A stretch of DNA of 64,000 nucleotides from Alcanivorax sp. GTDB taxonomy: Bacteria > Pseudomonadota > Gammaproteobacteria > Pseudomonadales > Alcanivoracaceae. Each line of letters opens with the position of its first letter. Positions within the stretch are counted from its first letter, which is position 1. The notes beneath the pieces were generated by a model that saw only the letters and a program-made list of their open reading frames with translations, was not told where the DNA came from and did not search any database. The translations under genes were made by a program, and so were the position numbers. The DNA lies in the NCBI RefSeq assembly GCF_014762765.1, contig NZ_JABURH010000131.1:1-64000 (forward strand), read 5' to 3'. Below are positions 8,529-19,364 of this stretch, one piece after another.

Positions 8529-9440
8529 TTAGCGACGTATGACTGGCACGGACTGCAGCAGGGACTGGGTAATGGCCGCCACACTCCCCCCCTGACGGGC
8601 ACTCAGACGGTGCTCCGCCACGGATGGCCATACCGCCTGCACATCTTCCGGCAATACATAATCCCTGCCACTGACCAGGGCCCAGGCCCGGGCTGCCTTG
8701 AGCAAGCCCAGGCCGGCTCGGGGAGACAGCCCAGCGACGAAACGGTCATCGGAACGGGTGGTATCCAGCAAACGCTGAACATAGTCCAGCAACTCATGGC
8801 TGGCGCGGACTTTACCCACCACCCGTGACAACTTGATCAACCCTTCACTATTAATCACTGACTGCAGCTCACGAACCTGCTCACGCAGGTCGCCACCAGC
8901 CAATAGCTGCAGCTCAACTTCAGGGGCCGGGTAGCCCAGGGAAATCCGCATCAGAAAACGATCAAGCTGCGATTCAGGCAATACGAAGGTTCCCGCCTGA
9001 TCCACCGGGTTCTGGGTGGCAACAACAAAGAAGGGTTGCGGCAAGGGACGGGTCACGCCGTCCAGGGTCACCTGTCGCTCTTCCATGGCTTCAAGCAGCG
9101 CACTCTGCGTTTTCGGTGTGGCCCGATTGATTTCATCGGCCAGCAGTAACTGGGTGAAAACCGGCCCTTCACGAAGGGAAAACTGCTGTGTGTTGGGATC
9201 GAATACGGAGACGCCGAGAATATCCGCCGGCAACATATCACTGGTGAACTGCACCCGCCGGTACTCAAGCTTGAACACCCGGGCCAAAGCATGAGCAAGC
9301 GTGGTTTTCCCCATGCCAGGCAGGTCTTCGATAAGCAGATGGCCATTGGCCAGCATGCAGGTAAGCGCGAGCTTCAATTGTTCTTCTTTGCCCAGTACCA
9401 CGCGGCCCACCTGGGCCAGGGCTTTATCCAGTGCCTGCAT
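8529..9440 (-). CDS. MoxR-family AAA+ ATPase
   Basis: 303-residue AAA+ protein of the MoxR branch (AAA_3). Walker A is GMGKTT at residues 42-47, Walker B ends in DE at 102-103 (LLLADEINRA), and sensor 1 falls in VVATQNP. A MoxR lid domain follows. MoxR proteins act as chaperone-like ATPases that mature or assemble partner complexes; the partners here are probably the DUF58 and TgpA proteins encoded immediately downstream. It is the first gene of the module, 92 bp after metZ. Confidence 0.93.
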   Translation of the reverse strand: MQALDKALAQVGRVVLGKEEQLKLALTCMLANGHLLIEDLPGMGKTTLAHALARVFKLEYRRVQFTSDMLPADILGVSVFDPNTQQFSLREGPVFTQLLLADEINRATPKTQSALLEAMEERQVTLDGVTRPLPQPFFVVATQNPVDQAGTFVLPESQLDRFLMRISLGYPAPEVELQLLAGGDLREQVRELQSVINSEGLIKLSRVVGKVRASHELLDYVQRLLDTTRSDDRFVAGLSPRAGLGLLKAARAWALVSGRDYVLPEDVQAVWPSVAEHRLSARQGGSVAAITQSLLQSVPVIRR

Positions 9441-9532
9441 GATTCCCCTTGATTCTGTATTGACCGGGCGCTATCGGTGAGATGCCGCCTTCTTTTGCGA
9501 GGGGTCAGCCAGCAAGCGCCAGGCGCTTATTG

Positions 9533-10744
9533 TTATGCGCTGGCGATCGCCTGCAATCCCCGGCTCAAATCCGTCTTGAGGTCATTGACCGATTCCAGGC
9601 CAATAGCAAGACGAATCAGATTTTCGGTGACTCCGGCCCGCTGTTTTTCTTCCTCTTTCACACGCCCATGAGTTGTTGAGGCCGGGTGCGTGATCGTCGT
9701 TTTAACATCTCCCAGATTAGCGGTAATGGAAATCAGCCGGGTGGCATCAATAAAGCGCCAGGCTGCCTGCCGATCCCTGCAGCCTGCGGCATCTTCCACT
9801 TCAATGGACATGACAGCACCATAACCGGACTGCTGTTTACCGGCCAATGCATGTTGGGGGTGATTCTTCAGACCGGCATAGTGCACCCGTACAATGCCTG
9901 GCTGGCTTTCCAGCCACTCGGCCAGCTCCTGGGTGCGGGCACTCTGGGCTTCCATACGCAGCTTCAGTGTCTCCAGGCCCTTCAGGAAGACCCAGGCGTT
10001 AAAAGGGCTCATGCAGGCGCCGGCGGAGCGGACAAAGCCCAGCACTTCTTCCATTTCCGCCTTCGGCCCGACTACCGCACCACCAAGACAACGCCCCTGC
10101 CCGTCCAGATATTTGGTGGCGCTGTGAATAATGATATCTGCTCCCAGCTCCAGGGGTTTCTGCAGGGCCGGGGTGCAGAAGCAATTGTCCACCACCAGCA
10201 AGGCGCCATTGTCGTGGGCCAGTTTGGCCAGGGCACGGATATCGCCGATTTCCGATAGCGGATTGGAGGGCGTTTCCAGATACAGGATCCGGGTTTCCGG
10301 TCGGATTGCCGCTTCCCAGTCCTTCAGGTCGCTCAGATCCACCAGCGAGGTCTCGATACCGAACTTGGCCAGGTATTTGTCAAACACCACATTGGTGGTG
10401 CCGAACACGCTGCGGGAACTGACTATGTGATCGCCCGGTGCCAGCAGGGAAAAGAAGGTGCCACTGATGGCGGCCATGCCGGAGGCAAAAGCCACACAGG
10501 CCTCGCCCCCTTCCAGGGCGGCAAGGCGTTGCTCAAAAGCGCGCACGGTGGGGTTGGTGAAACGGGAATAAATATTACCCGGCTCCTGCCCCCCGAAACG
10601 AGCCGCAGCCTGGGCCGCACTTTCATAGACAAAACTGGACGTCAGGAAAATCGGATCCGAGTGAGCCATCTCGTCCGTACGCAACTGTGCAGTGCGGATA
10701 GCCAGGGTTTCCACATCAAGTTGTGTCGGATCCAGATCGTTCAT
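9533..10744 (-). CDS. metZ: O-succinylhomoserine sulfhydrylase
   Basis: PLP-dependent Cys/Met metabolism enzyme that makes homocysteine directly from O-succinylhomoserine and sulfide in methionine synthesis. About 403 residues, as expected for MetZ. The PLP lysine lies in IHSATKYLDGQGR, and SRFTNPTVRAFEQ and AFASGMAAI are family blocks. The ORF track starts at a TTG; I prefer the ATG at 10744 (MNDLDPTQLD), which has GAGG six bases upstream. It lies 30 bp after purF, the arrangement known from Pseudomonas. MetZ rather than MetB/MetC is inferred from sequence blocks and context. Confidence 0.92.
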   Translation of the reverse strand: MNDLDPTQLDVETLAIRTAQLRTDEMAHSDPIFLTSSFVYESAAQAAARFGGQEPGNIYSRFTNPTVRAFEQRLAALEGGEACVAFASGMAAISGTFFSLLAPGDHIVSSRSVFGTTNVVFDKYLAKFGIETSLVDLSDLKDWEAAIRPETRILYLETPSNPLSEIGDIRALAKLAHDNGALLVVDNCFCTPALQKPLELGADIIIHSATKYLDGQGRCLGGAVVGPKAEMEEVLGFVRSAGACMSPFNAWVFLKGLETLKLRMEAQSARTQELAEWLESQPGIVRVHYAGLKNHPQHALAGKQQSGYGAVMSIEVEDAAGCRDRQAAWRFIDATRLISITANLGDVKTTITHPASTTHGRVKEEEKQRAGVTENLIRLAIGLESVNDLKTDLSRGLQAIASA

Positions 10745-10774
10745 TAATAGCCTCAATTTTCCTTTGGGTCGTGC

Positions 10775-12298
10775 TCAGTTGGTGTTGTGCAAATCGATAA
10801 TCTCGTTATCTGCCAATGCCTGGGTTTTTTCATTGCTGCCCTTGGCCATGTCATTGCGACGTGCTTCGAGACTTGCCAGATACTCTGGTGTGATATTGCC
10901 CGCCAGATACGTTCCATTGAACACGGAACAGTCAAAGGACTCCACCCCGGGATTACCTTCCTTGCAAGTCTCCACCAGATCTTCCAGGTCTTGGTAAATC
11001 AACTTGTCAGCACCGATCAGTTTGCCAATTTCTTCGGTAGTACGCCCATGGGCAATCAGCTCCTGCGCTGCCGGCATATCGATGCCATAGACATTGGGAT
11101 ATTGCACCGCTGGAGCCGCAGAAGCGAAATACACTTTACTGGCACCTGCTTCACGCGCCATCTGGATAATCTCGTTGCATGTCGTTCCACGCACAATGGA
11201 GTCATCCACCAGCAGGACATTCTTCCCCTTGAACTCCAGCTCAATAGCATTGAGTTTCTGGCGAACGGATTTCTTGCGCTGCTGCTGGCCCGGCATGATG
11301 AAGGTACGGCCGATATAGCGATTCTTGATGAAGCCTTCGCGATATTTGACGCCCAGATGGTTGGCCATCTGCAGAGCCGAGGTACGGCTGGTATCAGGAA
11401 TAGGAATCACCACGTCGATATCGTGATCCGGCCATTCACGTTCCACTTTTTCTGCCAGTTTCTCGCCCATGCGCAACCGCGCCTTGTACACCGAAATACC
11501 GTCGATGATTGAATCCGGACGTGCCAGGTATACCTGTTCGAAAATGCACGGGTGCAGGCTGGGATTTTCGGCACATTGGCGGGTGTGCATCTCCCCTTCG
11601 GCGGTGATATAGATGGCTTCGCCCGGTTCCAGATCACGTTCAATATGAAAGCCCAGAGAAGACAATGCCACGGATTCGGAAGCCACCATGTACTCGGGCC
11701 CGTCCGGGGTGTCCTTGCGACCGAAACAGACCGGGCGAATACCGTGGGGGTCACGGAACGCCAGGATGCCATAACCGGTAATCATGGCCACCACCGCATA
11801 AGCCCCTTCCACCCGCTTGTGCACCGCAGCAACGGCATCAAAGATATCGTCCGGTTCCGGCTGCAACTTGCCAAGGCTCTGCAGTTCGTGGGCGAACACA
11901 TTCAACAGCACCTCGGAATCAGAGGTAGTATTGATATGGCGCAGGTCTGCCCGGAAAATATGCTCGGCCAGTTCCTCGGCATTAGTGAGGTTACCGTTGT
12001 GGGCCAGGGTGATGCCGTAGGGGGAATTTACATAAAACGGCTGGGCTTCCGCCGAGCTGGAGCTGCCCGCGGTGGGATAACGTACATGGCCAATCCCCAT
12101 GTTGCCCACCAAGCGGCGCATATGGCGGGTGCGAAACACATCGCGCACCATGCCATTGTCCTTGCGAAGGTAGAGACGGTCTCCATCACAGGTAACGATA
12201 CCGGCTGCATCCTGCCCCCGATGCTGAAGGACTGTCAGCGCATCATAGATACCCTGGTTCACATAGCTATGGCCGACAATGCCCACAATGCCGCACAT
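10775..12298 (-). CDS. purF: Amidophosphoribosyltransferase
   Basis: First committed step of purine synthesis: PRPP plus glutamine to phosphoribosylamine. Length 507 is normal. The N-terminal nucleophile Cys2 follows the initiator ([10 protein letters not shown]) and heads the class II glutamine amidotransferase domain; the PRPP-binding loop is [12 protein letters not shown] in the C-terminal phosphoribosyltransferase domain. GAGAGGAAAG precedes the ATG. It follows cvpA by 66 bp, the classic cvpA-purF pair, and precedes metZ. Confidence 0.97.
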   Translation of the reverse strand: MCGIVGIVGHSYVNQGIYDALTVLQHRGQDAAGIVTCDGDRLYLRKDNGMVRDVFRTRHMRRLVGNMGIGHVRYPTAGSSSSAEAQPFYVNSPYGITLAHNGNLTNAEELAEHIFRADLRHINTTSDSEVLLNVFAHELQSLGKLQPEPDDIFDAVAAVHKRVEGAYAVVAMITGYGILAFRDPHGIRPVCFGRKDTPDGPEYMVASESVALSSLGFHIERDLEPGEAIYITAEGEMHTRQCAENPSLHPCIFEQVYLARPDSIIDGISVYKARLRMGEKLAEKVEREWPDHDIDVVIPIPDTSRTSALQMANHLGVKYREGFIKNRYIGRTFIMPGQQQRKKSVRQKLNAIELEFKGKNVLLVDDSIVRGTTCNEIIQMAREAGASKVYFASAAPAVQYPNVYGIDMPAAQELIAHGRTTEEIGKLIGADKLIYQDLEDLVETCKEGNPGVESFDCSVFNGTYLAGNITPEYLASLEARRNDMAKGSNEKTQALADNEIIDLHNTN

Positions 12299-12364
12299 GG
12301 TACTTTCCTCTCGTTAGGGCCTGTTAACACCTTCAATATGAAGATGCTTACAGTCCCTCGTTGC

Positions 12365-12850
12365 TTATACGTTCATGACCAGGGCGAGTAGCTTCTCACC
12401 CATGTCCCGGGTCCACGCTTCCATCATGACCAGATGCGGAACCAGAGTGGATTCTTGCCACCATGGGTCGGCACCAAACAGATGCCGCCCCAGGGCTACC
12501 AGCACGACCATCAGCAGCACCCCGCGCAGAGCGCCGAAGACCATGCCCAGCAATCGATCGGTACTGCTCAGCCCGGTGACACGGATCAGCTCACCAAGCA
12601 GATGGTTAATGAGGGCGCCGACCACCAGCGTCAAAACAAACAGCAGGCCGAAAGCAACGGCGGCACGGAGACTGGGAGTAGCGATCTGATCCTGAAGAAG
12701 AAGATCCAGGGCCGGACTGAACAGGCGCGCGATAATAAAGGCCGCCACCCAGGTGAGCAACGAAAAGGCTTCGCGAGTGAAGCCTCGGCGCACGCTCAGC
12801 AAAGCAGAAATTGCGATGACGATCAGAATGATGGCGTCTGCCAGATTCAT
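12365..12850 (-). CDS. cvpA: CvpA family membrane protein
   Basis: 161-residue inner-membrane protein with about four hydrophobic helices (for example AIILIVIAISALLSV at the N-terminus). CvpA was named for colicin V production and is linked to envelope stress and bile tolerance; molecular function is not settled. Its place between a SPOR-domain gene and purF is highly conserved in gammaproteobacteria and supports the call. Confidence 0.92.
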   Translation of the reverse strand: MNLADAIILIVIAISALLSVRRGFTREAFSLLTWVAAFIIARLFSPALDLLLQDQIATPSLRAAVAFGLLFVLTLVVGALINHLLGELIRVTGLSSTDRLLGMVFGALRGVLLMVVLVALGRHLFGADPWWQESTLVPHLVMMEAWTRDMGEKLLALVMNV

Positions 12851-12998
12851 GTAAAGCGTGCTCTCGCCGGCGGATAAACGCTTGTCCCGAGGTGATTTGC
12901 AGCCCTTGTCAGCCGCAAGCCACCCGGGAAATTCAGGGTGCGAAGTTTAACAGAGGCCGAACCACTTGCCCATGGATACAGCCAGTGGATGGTGGCAA

Positions 12999-13610
12999 TC
13001 AGGGCGCGTAGATCCGCACCAGCCCCTTGAAGCCGAAACGGCTGTCATCCGCCAGCTGCTGGCGGGTTCGCTCGGCATCCTTCTTGTGGATTTCCGGCCC
13101 CACCATGACACGATGAACGACCTTGCCCTGGTGACTATCGGTTTCACTATAGGCCCGATATCCGGCGGCTTTCAGCTTGTCCACAACGCCGGCCGCATTA
13201 TCAGCGCTGGAATAACTGCCCACCTGGACCACAAAACCGGCCAGAACAGGCCCGTCATCCGGAGCCACCGGGGGCGGTACCGGGGCATCGTCGACCAGCG
13301 GCTCGCTCTCGCTGTCTTCACGGGCAACCCCCGCAGACTTCTCGGTACTGCCCGCCTCGGTTTGCAGCTGCTCTTCTGCGGTCTCCTGGACCTCCTGGCG
13401 CTCAGACTGGATACGTTCCGCCGCCGCGTTTTCCATCTTTTCAGATACTACCGGTTCCACATTCACCGCCGTCATCTCCGGCTGATCCGGTATTTGCATA
13501 TCCAGCGCATTGCGAATCTGTTCCGGTGACCGGAACACAAAGGGCGCCAGCACGGCGGCCAGAACCAACAACAAGACAATGCCGATAATGCGCTGGCGGG
13601 TTCGTTTATC
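12999..13610 (-). CDS. SPOR domain protein (DedD-like)
   Basis: Bitopic protein: short cytoplasmic segment, one transmembrane helix (IIGIVLLLVLAAVLAPFVF), an acidic low-complexity periplasmic linker, and a C-terminal SPOR domain (GFVVQVGSYSSADNAAGVVD onward) that binds denuded septal peptidoglycan. DedD in E. coli promotes cell constriction. The ORF track start is a TTG at 13643; I favour GTG at 13610, which has GGAGA five bases upstream and overlaps the folC stop, giving about 203 residues beginning at the DKRTRQR block. Located between folC and cvpA, as in relatives. Confidence 0.85.
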   Translation of the reverse strand, partial: DKRTRQRIIGIVLLLVLAAVLAPFVFRSPEQIRNALDMQIPDQPEMTAVNVEPVVSEKMENAAAERIQSERQEVQETAEEQLQTEAGSTEKSAGVAREDSESEPLVDDAPVPPPVAPDDGPVLAGFVVQVGSYSSADNAAGVVDKLKAAGYRAYSETDSHQGKVVHRVMVGPEIHKKDAERTRQQLADDSRFGFKGLVRIYAP

Positions 13611-14847
13611 CACCTTGCTCTCCACTGACTCTTGCTTCTGCAACGGTATAGAAAGACCCGAAGATTAGCACCTGATCGTCACGCTGTGCAGCATCAAGGG
13701 CGCCCTGCAGTGCCTCGGCGACACTGCCATACTGGCGACAGGATGCCTGCGACGGCAAAGCAGCCGCCAGCCTGGCGGGCGATGCCGCCCGTGCCATGGC
13801 CGGCGCAGCCAGATGCCAGTTCACTGGCTGACCGGCAAATAACGCCACCACCTCATCAATGGGCTTGTCCGCCATCATCCCGAACACCAGGTGCCGCTGA
13901 CCCTCACAGGAGGGCAACAGCTGCAGAAAGCGGGTCACCGCCGGCAGGTTGTGGCCCACGTCAAACCAGCAGGCACGCCCCTGCAACTGTAGGAACTCGC
14001 AACGCCCGAACAGGGTTACATCCGCCACTGCCGCACAGTCCTGGGCATCAACCCGAACTCCGGCCAGGATGAGCGCCTGACAGGCGGTCGCCAAGTTATC
14101 CCGGCCCAAGGTTACCTTGCCGGGAAAGGCCAGCTCCCGCCCATCAGCGAGCGTTAAGCCCTGCTGATCGAGGCAGAAATCACGGCCGGCAAAGACTGGC
14201 TCCGCCGCATACTGTTTTGCCAGGGCCGGCAGGTTTTCCGGCCAGTCCGCCTCACCGAAGACCAGCGGCCTGCCGGGGCGGGCAATGCCGCACTTTTCGC
14301 CGGCAATGGCCTCGCGGGTCTCGCCCAGCCAGTCCTGATGATCAAGCCCCACCGAGGTGACAACAGCCACATCCGGGTCGACGATATTCACCGCATCAAG
14401 CCGGCCCCCAAGCCCCACTTCCAGCAGCACCAAGTCCGCCCCGCTTTGTCGGAACAACCACAGGGCCGCCAGGGTACTGAACTCGAAGTAGGTCAGGGAA
14501 ATGTCCAGGCGAGCCTGCTCCACCTGTGCAAACGCATCACAGAGCTGCTGGTCCGAAGCCAGCCCATCGGGCAGGCGGACACGCTCATTGAAGCGATGCA
14601 GATGAGGAGAGGTGTAAAGACAGACTCGACGGCCATGGCGCTCAGCCAGGGCCTGCATAAGGCGCAGGGTGGAACCTTTGCCATTAGTGCCGGCCACGGT
14701 GATTACCGGTACCGGCATTGTATCCACCCCAAGGCGGTGGGCTACCTGGCGAATACGCTCCAGGCCCAGTTCGATTTCGGTGGGGTGCATGGCCTCGATC
14801 CGCTCCAGCCAGGCGGCCAGAGCGGAAGCGGCAGAGTCTTCAGTCAT
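13606..14847 (-). CDS. folC: Bifunctional folylpolyglutamate / dihydrofolate synthase
   Basis: Mur-ligase-like ATP-dependent enzyme adding glutamate to dihydropteroate and to folates. About 413 residues. The P-loop is GTNGKGST; further Mur blocks are [14 protein letters not shown] and [11 protein letters not shown]. The ORF track begins at a TTG; the adjacent ATG at 14847 is the likely start, overlapping the accD stop by 8 nt, so translation is probably coupled. The ribosome binding site is weak, consistent with coupling. Confidence 0.95.
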   Translation of the reverse strand: MTEDSAASALAAWLERIEAMHPTEIELGLERIRQVAHRLGVDTMPVPVITVAGTNGKGSTLRLMQALAERHGRRVCLYTSPHLHRFNERVRLPDGLASDQQLCDAFAQVEQARLDISLTYFEFSTLAALWLFRQSGADLVLLEVGLGGRLDAVNIVDPDVAVVTSVGLDHQDWLGETREAIAGEKCGIARPGRPLVFGEADWPENLPALAKQYAAEPVFAGRDFCLDQQGLTLADGRELAFPGKVTLGRDNLATACQALILAGVRVDAQDCAAVADVTLFGRCEFLQLQGRACWFDVGHNLPAVTRFLQLLPSCEGQRHLVFGMMADKPIDEVVALFAGQPVNWHLAAPAMARAASPARLAAALPSQASCRQYGSVAEALQGALDAAQRDDQVLIFGSFYTVAEARVSGEQGG

Positions 14848-15721
14848 CAACAGTCTGTAGGGGCCAGCCCATCATGTTCGCCAGCAGGCGATGCAGGGTA
14901 TCGCGCATATCATGGCGGGCTACGATCATGTCGATGGCACCGTGATCCAGCAGGAATTCGCTGCGCTGGAACCCTTCCGGCAATTTCTGCCGCACGGTCT
15001 GTTCGATCACCCGGGGCCCGGCAAAGCCGATCAGCGCGTTGGGTTCGGCCACATTCACATCTCCGAGCATGGCGAGGGATGCGGAAACGCCGCCGTAAAC
15101 CGGATCGGTAAGTACGGAGATAAACGGCAGGCCCGCCTGACGCATCTTTTCAAGCGCCGCGCTGGTCTTGGCCATCTGCATCAGGGAAAACAGGGCTTCC
15201 TGCATGCGCGCCCCACCACTGGCGGAAAAACACACCAGCGGCAACTTTTGCTCAAGACACACATCCACGGCACGAACAAAACGCTCGCCGACCACGGAGC
15301 CCATGGAGCCGCCCATGAAGTTAAATTCGAAGGCACAGGCCACCAGAGGCTCTCCGTGCAATGTGCCTTTCAGGGCAATCAGCGCGTCGTTTTCTTCAGT
15401 GGCTTTCTGGGCAGCAACCAGACGGTCCTTGTATTTCTTGGAGTCCTTGAACTTGAGACGGTCTACCGGTGCCAGTTCCGTACCGATTTCCGTCTGTGCC
15501 CCTTCGTCCAGAAACAACTTGAGCCGCCGCCGGGCATTGATACGCAAGTGATGTTCACACTTCGGGCAAACATCCATGTTGCGGTCCAGTTCGGGCCGGT
15601 ACACCACCCCGTCGCAGCGTGGGCACTTACGCCACAGCCCCTCAGGAATATTGTTACGCCGGTTTTCCTGGGGGCGACGTACTGCAGGCAGGATTTTCTC
15701 CAGCCAGTTGCTGTTGCTCAT
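14840..15721 (-). CDS. accD: Acetyl-CoA carboxylase carboxyltransferase subunit beta
   Basis: Transfers the carboxyl group from carboxybiotin to acetyl-CoA with AccA, making malonyl-CoA for fatty acid synthesis. 293 residues. The N-terminal four-cysteine zinc finger is visible (CPRCDG and CPKCEHH), followed by the crotonase-like carboxyltransferase fold with [12 protein letters not shown]. Sits 12 bp after trpA and overlaps folC, an order shared by many gammaproteobacteria. Confidence 0.97.
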   Translation of the reverse strand: MSNSNWLEKILPAVRRPQENRRNNIPEGLWRKCPRCDGVVYRPELDRNMDVCPKCEHHLRINARRRLKLFLDEGAQTEIGTELAPVDRLKFKDSKKYKDRLVAAQKATEENDALIALKGTLHGEPLVACAFEFNFMGGSMGSVVGERFVRAVDVCLEQKLPLVCFSASGGARMQEALFSLMQMAKTSAALEKMRQAGLPFISVLTDPVYGGVSASLAMLGDVNVAEPNALIGFAGPRVIEQTVRQKLPEGFQRSEFLLDHGAIDMIVARHDMRDTLHRLLANMMGWPLQTVDD

Positions 15722-15733
15722 GCAAAGGTCCCG

Positions 15734-16537
15734 TTAGTGATCCATAGCCTTGCGCATGGCGGCCAGTATGTCGCTGATGGCCGTGTTGATGGCCTCCGGG
15801 TTATCCGGATTGGCAGCGATCTGGTTCACCAGGGCACTGCCGACGACCACACCATCGGACACCCGGCTCACCGCCTGCGCAGATTCAGCGTCTTTGATAC
15901 CAAAGCCTACACCAATGGGCAATTGGGCAAGGTTGCGAATTGTTTCAACCCGGCCGGCCACCTCATCCACATTCAGTGATGCGGAGCCGGTCACCCCTTT
16001 CAGGGAGACGTAATACAGGTAGCCGGAACCGGCCTTACCAATCAGCTTGATACGGGCATCCGAAGTGGTCGGCGCCACCAGGAAAATCATGTCCAGCTCG
16101 TGGGTATCCATCACCGGTTTGATTTCCAGCGCTTCTTCCGGCGGCAGGTCCACCAGCAGAATGCCATCCACGCCGGCCTGTGAGGCAGCCTTCGCAAAGC
16201 TTTCGTAGCCAAGCGCTTCCACCGGGTTCAGATAGCCCATCAGTACCACCGGGGTCCGGGTATCGCGCTCGCGGAACTCCTTGACCATGGCCAGTACATC
16301 ATGGGTGGAGGTGCCATGGGCCAGGGCCCGTTCACAGGCCTTCTGAATCACCGGACCATCGGCCATGGGATCCGAGAAAGGTACGCCCAGCTCAATGATG
16401 TCGGCACCGGCTTCTACCATGGCGTGCATCAGTGGCACCGTCACTTTCTTGCTAGGATCGCCGGCGGTGACAAAGGGTATCAGGGCCTTGCGTTTCTGCT
16501 CGGCCAGCCGCTGAAAACAGCTTTCTATACGACGCAT
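15734..16537 (-). CDS. trpA: Tryptophan synthase alpha chain
   Basis: Cleaves indole-3-glycerol phosphate to indole and glyceraldehyde-3-phosphate; indole is channelled to TrpB. TIM barrel of 267 residues with both catalytic acids: Glu in [11 protein letters not shown] and Asp in SDPMADGP. The phosphate-binding [12 protein letters not shown] block is present. AAGGAG lies just upstream of the ATG, 9 bp after trpB. Confidence 0.97.
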   Translation of the reverse strand: MRRIESCFQRLAEQKRKALIPFVTAGDPSKKVTVPLMHAMVEAGADIIELGVPFSDPMADGPVIQKACERALAHGTSTHDVLAMVKEFRERDTRTPVVLMGYLNPVEALGYESFAKAASQAGVDGILLVDLPPEEALEIKPVMDTHELDMIFLVAPTTSDARIKLIGKAGSGYLYYVSLKGVTGSASLNVDEVAGRVETIRNLAQLPIGVGFGIKDAESAQAVSRVSDGVVVGSALVNQIAANPDNPEAINTAISDILAAMRKAMDH

Positions 16538-16546
16538 TACTGCTCC

Positions 16547-17758
16547 TTAAAATTCAATGCCATCGATGGCGGCGACAGTCAGAATGTCCTTATCCCCACG
16601 ACCGGACAGATTCACAACAATATTCTGATCCGGTGACATGGTCGGAGCCAGTTTGCGCGCGTAGGCCAGCGCATGGGCCGACTCCAGAGCCGGCATGATT
16701 CCCTCTACCCGGGTCAGCTCACGGAACGCCGAGAGGGCCTCTTTGTCATCCGCGGACACATAGTTAACCCGACCCAGATCTTTCAACCAGGCGTGTTCCG
16801 GGCCGACGCCTGGATAATCCAGGCCGGCGGACACGGAATGGGTTTCGATGATCTGGCCGTTATCGTCTTCCATCAGGTAAGTACGGTTACCGTGCAGCAC
16901 ACCCGGGCGCCCGGCGCTCAGCGGTGCCGCATGACGTCCAGTTGCAATGCCGTCACCGGCGGCTTCCACACCGTACATGGCCACGTCATCGTCATTGAGG
17001 AAGGGATGGAAAAGGCCAATGGCGTTGGAGCCCCCCCCCACACACGCGACCAGTGCATCCGGCAGTTTGCCGGCCTGCTTCAGGCTCTGCTCACGGGCTT
17101 CACGACCGATCACGCACTGGAAATCGCGCACCAGTAGCGGATACGGATGCGGACCTGCCACGGTGCCGATGATGTAGAAAGTGTCATCCACATTGGTGAC
17201 CCAGTCACGCATGGCCTCATTCATGGCATCTTTCAGGGTTTTCGAGCCGGACGTGACCGGAATCACCTCGGCGCCCAGCAGCTTCATGCGGTAAACGTTG
17301 AGCTTTTGCCGCTCCACATCCTCGGCCCCCATGTAGACCTGGCACTTGAGCCCCAGCCGGGCTGCCACGGTGGCAGTTGCCACACCGTGCTGCCCTGCCC
17401 CGGTTTCAGCAATCACCCGCGGCTTGCCCATATGCTTGGCAAGCAGAGCCTGACCGATGGTGTTGTTCACCTTGTGGGCACCCGTGTGATTCAGGTCCTC
17501 ACGCTTGAGCCAGATCTGTGCCCCGCCAAGCTGCTTCGACCATCGCTCCGCCAGATACAGCGGAGACGGGCGGCCAACATAGTGGGCCAGATCGTAGTCG
17601 AAATCCGCACGGAATTGCGGATCATCCTTAAGACGCTCATACATGGCGGCCAGATCATCCAGAGCCCCCATCAGGGTCTCGGAAACAAAACAGCCGCCGA
17701 ACTGGCCAAAATGGCCTCGGGCGTCAGGAAAAGCAGAAAAATCAGGGCGTTCAGACAC
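16547..17758 (-). CDS. trpB: Tryptophan synthase beta chain
   Basis: PLP enzyme condensing indole with serine to tryptophan, forming an alpha2-beta2 complex with TrpA. 403 residues. The PLP lysine lies in [13 protein letters not shown] and the phosphate-binding loop is GGGSNAIG. The start is GTG with GAGGAG six bases upstream, and the first codons overlap the trpF stop by 8 nt, indicating translational coupling of trpF and trpB. Confidence 0.97.
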   Translation of the reverse strand: MSERPDFSAFPDARGHFGQFGGCFVSETLMGALDDLAAMYERLKDDPQFRADFDYDLAHYVGRPSPLYLAERWSKQLGGAQIWLKREDLNHTGAHKVNNTIGQALLAKHMGKPRVIAETGAGQHGVATATVAARLGLKCQVYMGAEDVERQKLNVYRMKLLGAEVIPVTSGSKTLKDAMNEAMRDWVTNVDDTFYIIGTVAGPHPYPLLVRDFQCVIGREAREQSLKQAGKLPDALVACVGGGSNAIGLFHPFLNDDDVAMYGVEAAGDGIATGRHAAPLSAGRPGVLHGNRTYLMEDDNGQIIETHSVSAGLDYPGVGPEHAWLKDLGRVNYVSADDKEALSAFRELTRVEGIMPALESAHALAYARKLAPTMSPDQNIVVNLSGRGDKDILTVAAIDGIEF

Positions 17759-18407
17759 CAGCTACTCCTCGTATTTTCGCACTTTTGATAAAGGCGCGGA
17801 TGGCGGAGTGATCCTTGATCCCACCGCTGCGGCCGCCCTGAACAGTCTTCTGCTCAACACCGCCGCTGACATCCACCGCCCATGGCCGCACCTGTGCCAC
17901 GGCATCGGCCACATTACCCGGGTGCAGGCCACCGGCCAGTACCACGGGAAGAGGCAGATCTTTTGGCAATCTGCCCCAGTTAAACGTTTCCCCGGTGCCA
18001 CCTGGCACACCAGGTACATAGCTATCTACCAGCAACCCTGCCGCCTCCCGGTATTGCTCCGAGCAGCGATACAGATCCACATCGTCTTTCATTCGCACCG
18101 CCTTGATCCAAGGGCGCGAAAAGCGGGTACAGAACTGTGCGGATTCATCACCATGAAACTGCAGCAGATCCAGCGGCACCTGGGCCAGCACATGGTCGAT
18201 GGCAGCTTGTGACGCATTCACGAACAAACCGACAGTAGTCACGAACGGGGGGAGGCTGGCACAGATTGCCGCCGCCCGGGCGACCGTAACGTAACGGGGG
18301 CTGGGCTCGTAAAACACCAGACCAATGGCATCAGCACCGGCGCTTGCTGCCGCCAGTCCATCCTCGATGCGGGTGATGCCACAGATTTTGACCCGGGGTA
18401 TGGCCAT
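17751..18407 (-). CDS. trpF: Phosphoribosylanthranilate isomerase
   Basis: TIM-barrel enzyme for the third committed step of tryptophan synthesis. 218 residues. The N-terminal catalytic Cys is in VKICGITR and the catalytic Asp region is AVDVSGGVE. It is stand-alone TrpF, not fused to TrpC. Lies 85 bp after truA and heads the trpFBA-accD-folC run. Confidence 0.96.
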   Translation of the reverse strand: MAIPRVKICGITRIEDGLAAASAGADAIGLVFYEPSPRYVTVARAAAICASLPPFVTTVGLFVNASQAAIDHVLAQVPLDLLQFHGDESAQFCTRFSRPWIKAVRMKDDVDLYRCSEQYREAAGLLVDSYVPGVPGGTGETFNWGRLPKDLPLPVVLAGGLHPGNVADAVAQVRPWAVDVSGGVEQKTVQGGRSGGIKDHSAIRAFIKSAKIRGVAGV

Positions 18408-18492
18408 GGGTTCTCCAGTGTATCAAAAGCCCGGCGAATTAGGGATGTTTCGGGGCATTAGCAATAAACCATTCACCACTGCCCGATGTTCA

Positions 18493-19296
18493 TTATGCCT
18501 CAAGGGAATGCGGCAACCACAGGGGGCCAAGCGGCTCTCTGGGTAGATCGAAATGATCCGGGTATTCGATATCCACGAGATAGAGGCCAAATGGTGGTGC
18601 TGTTGCTGCCCCCTTGCGGCGATCCTTCGATTCAAGCACCTCTCTAGCCCAGCGTGCTGGCCGCTTCCCAGCCCCGATAGTCATCAGCACACCCGCTATA
18701 TTACGCACCATATGCATCAAGAAGGCGTTAGCATGGGCTTCCAGAACGATCACCTTGCCATATTCGTACAGTTTCAGGCTGTGTAGCGTCTTGTGCGGTG
18801 ACTTCGCCTGACAATGCACACTACGATAAGCGGTGAAATCATGACTGCCGACCAGACAGGAAGCTGCTTCACGCATAGCATCCAGATTCAGCGGCCGGTA
18901 ATTCCAGGTCACCTGATTTCGGAACAGGGCCGGCGGGCGCGAGTGATTGTAGATCACGTAACGATAACGACGACTGACCGCAGAAAAACGGGCATGGAAT
19001 TCCTCACTCACTGGAGTGGCCCAGCGCACGGTCACATCCCGCGGCAGATTGGTATTGCCTCCCATGATCCAGCTTTTCATCTCCCGGGGTGAATCAGAGT
19101 CAAAATGCACCACCTGACCAGTGCCGTGCACGCCCGCATCGGTGCGACCGGCACAGACCACCGCCACCGGGTGATCAGCCACTTTCGACAACGCCTTTTC
19201 AAGACATTCCTGCACGGTTCTGACACCGGCCTGCTGGGTCTGCCAGCCGCGAAAGTCGGTACCGTCGTATTCAATTCCCAGGGCGATGCGGGCCAT
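18493..19296 (-). CDS. truA: tRNA pseudouridine(38-40) synthase
   Basis: Modifies U38, U39 and U40 in the anticodon arm of many tRNAs. 267 residues. The catalytic Asp is in CAGRTDAGVHGTGQVVHF, and the N-terminus IALGIEYDGTDFRGWQ is diagnostic of TruA. Placed between fimV and trpF as in Pseudomonas; a strong terminator separates it from fimV, so it probably has its own promoter or relies on read-through. Confidence 0.97.
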   Translation of the reverse strand: MARIALGIEYDGTDFRGWQTQQAGVRTVQECLEKALSKVADHPVAVVCAGRTDAGVHGTGQVVHFDSDSPREMKSWIMGGNTNLPRDVTVRWATPVSEEFHARFSAVSRRYRYVIYNHSRPPALFRNQVTWNYRPLNLDAMREAASCLVGSHDFTAYRSVHCQAKSPHKTLHSLKLYEYGKVIVLEAHANAFLMHMVRNIAGVLMTIGAGKRPARWAREVLESKDRRKGAATAPPFGLYLVDIEYPDHFDLPREPLGPLWLPHSLEA

Positions 19297-19307
19297 GGTT
19301 CCACCAA

Positions 19308-19349
19308 AACAAAAAGGGGGCGATACCTTAAGGCATCGCCCCCTTTTTT
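19308..19349 (-). terminator. Rho-independent terminator after fimV
   Basis: GGGGGCGATACCTT pairs with AAGGCATCGCCCCC (a single A-C position becomes G-U in the minus-strand RNA). In the minus direction it is followed by a U run (plus-strand AAAACAAAAA). It lies between the fimV stop and the truA start; a plus-strand T run on the other side gives it a bidirectional look. Confidence 0.88.
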
Positions 19350-19364
19350 CCTAGCGCAGGACGA

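Noticed and set aside
9514-9528. AAGCGCC-A-GGCGCTT stem after metZ, considered as a terminator
   Set aside because: Loop of one base and no U tract; too weak to call.
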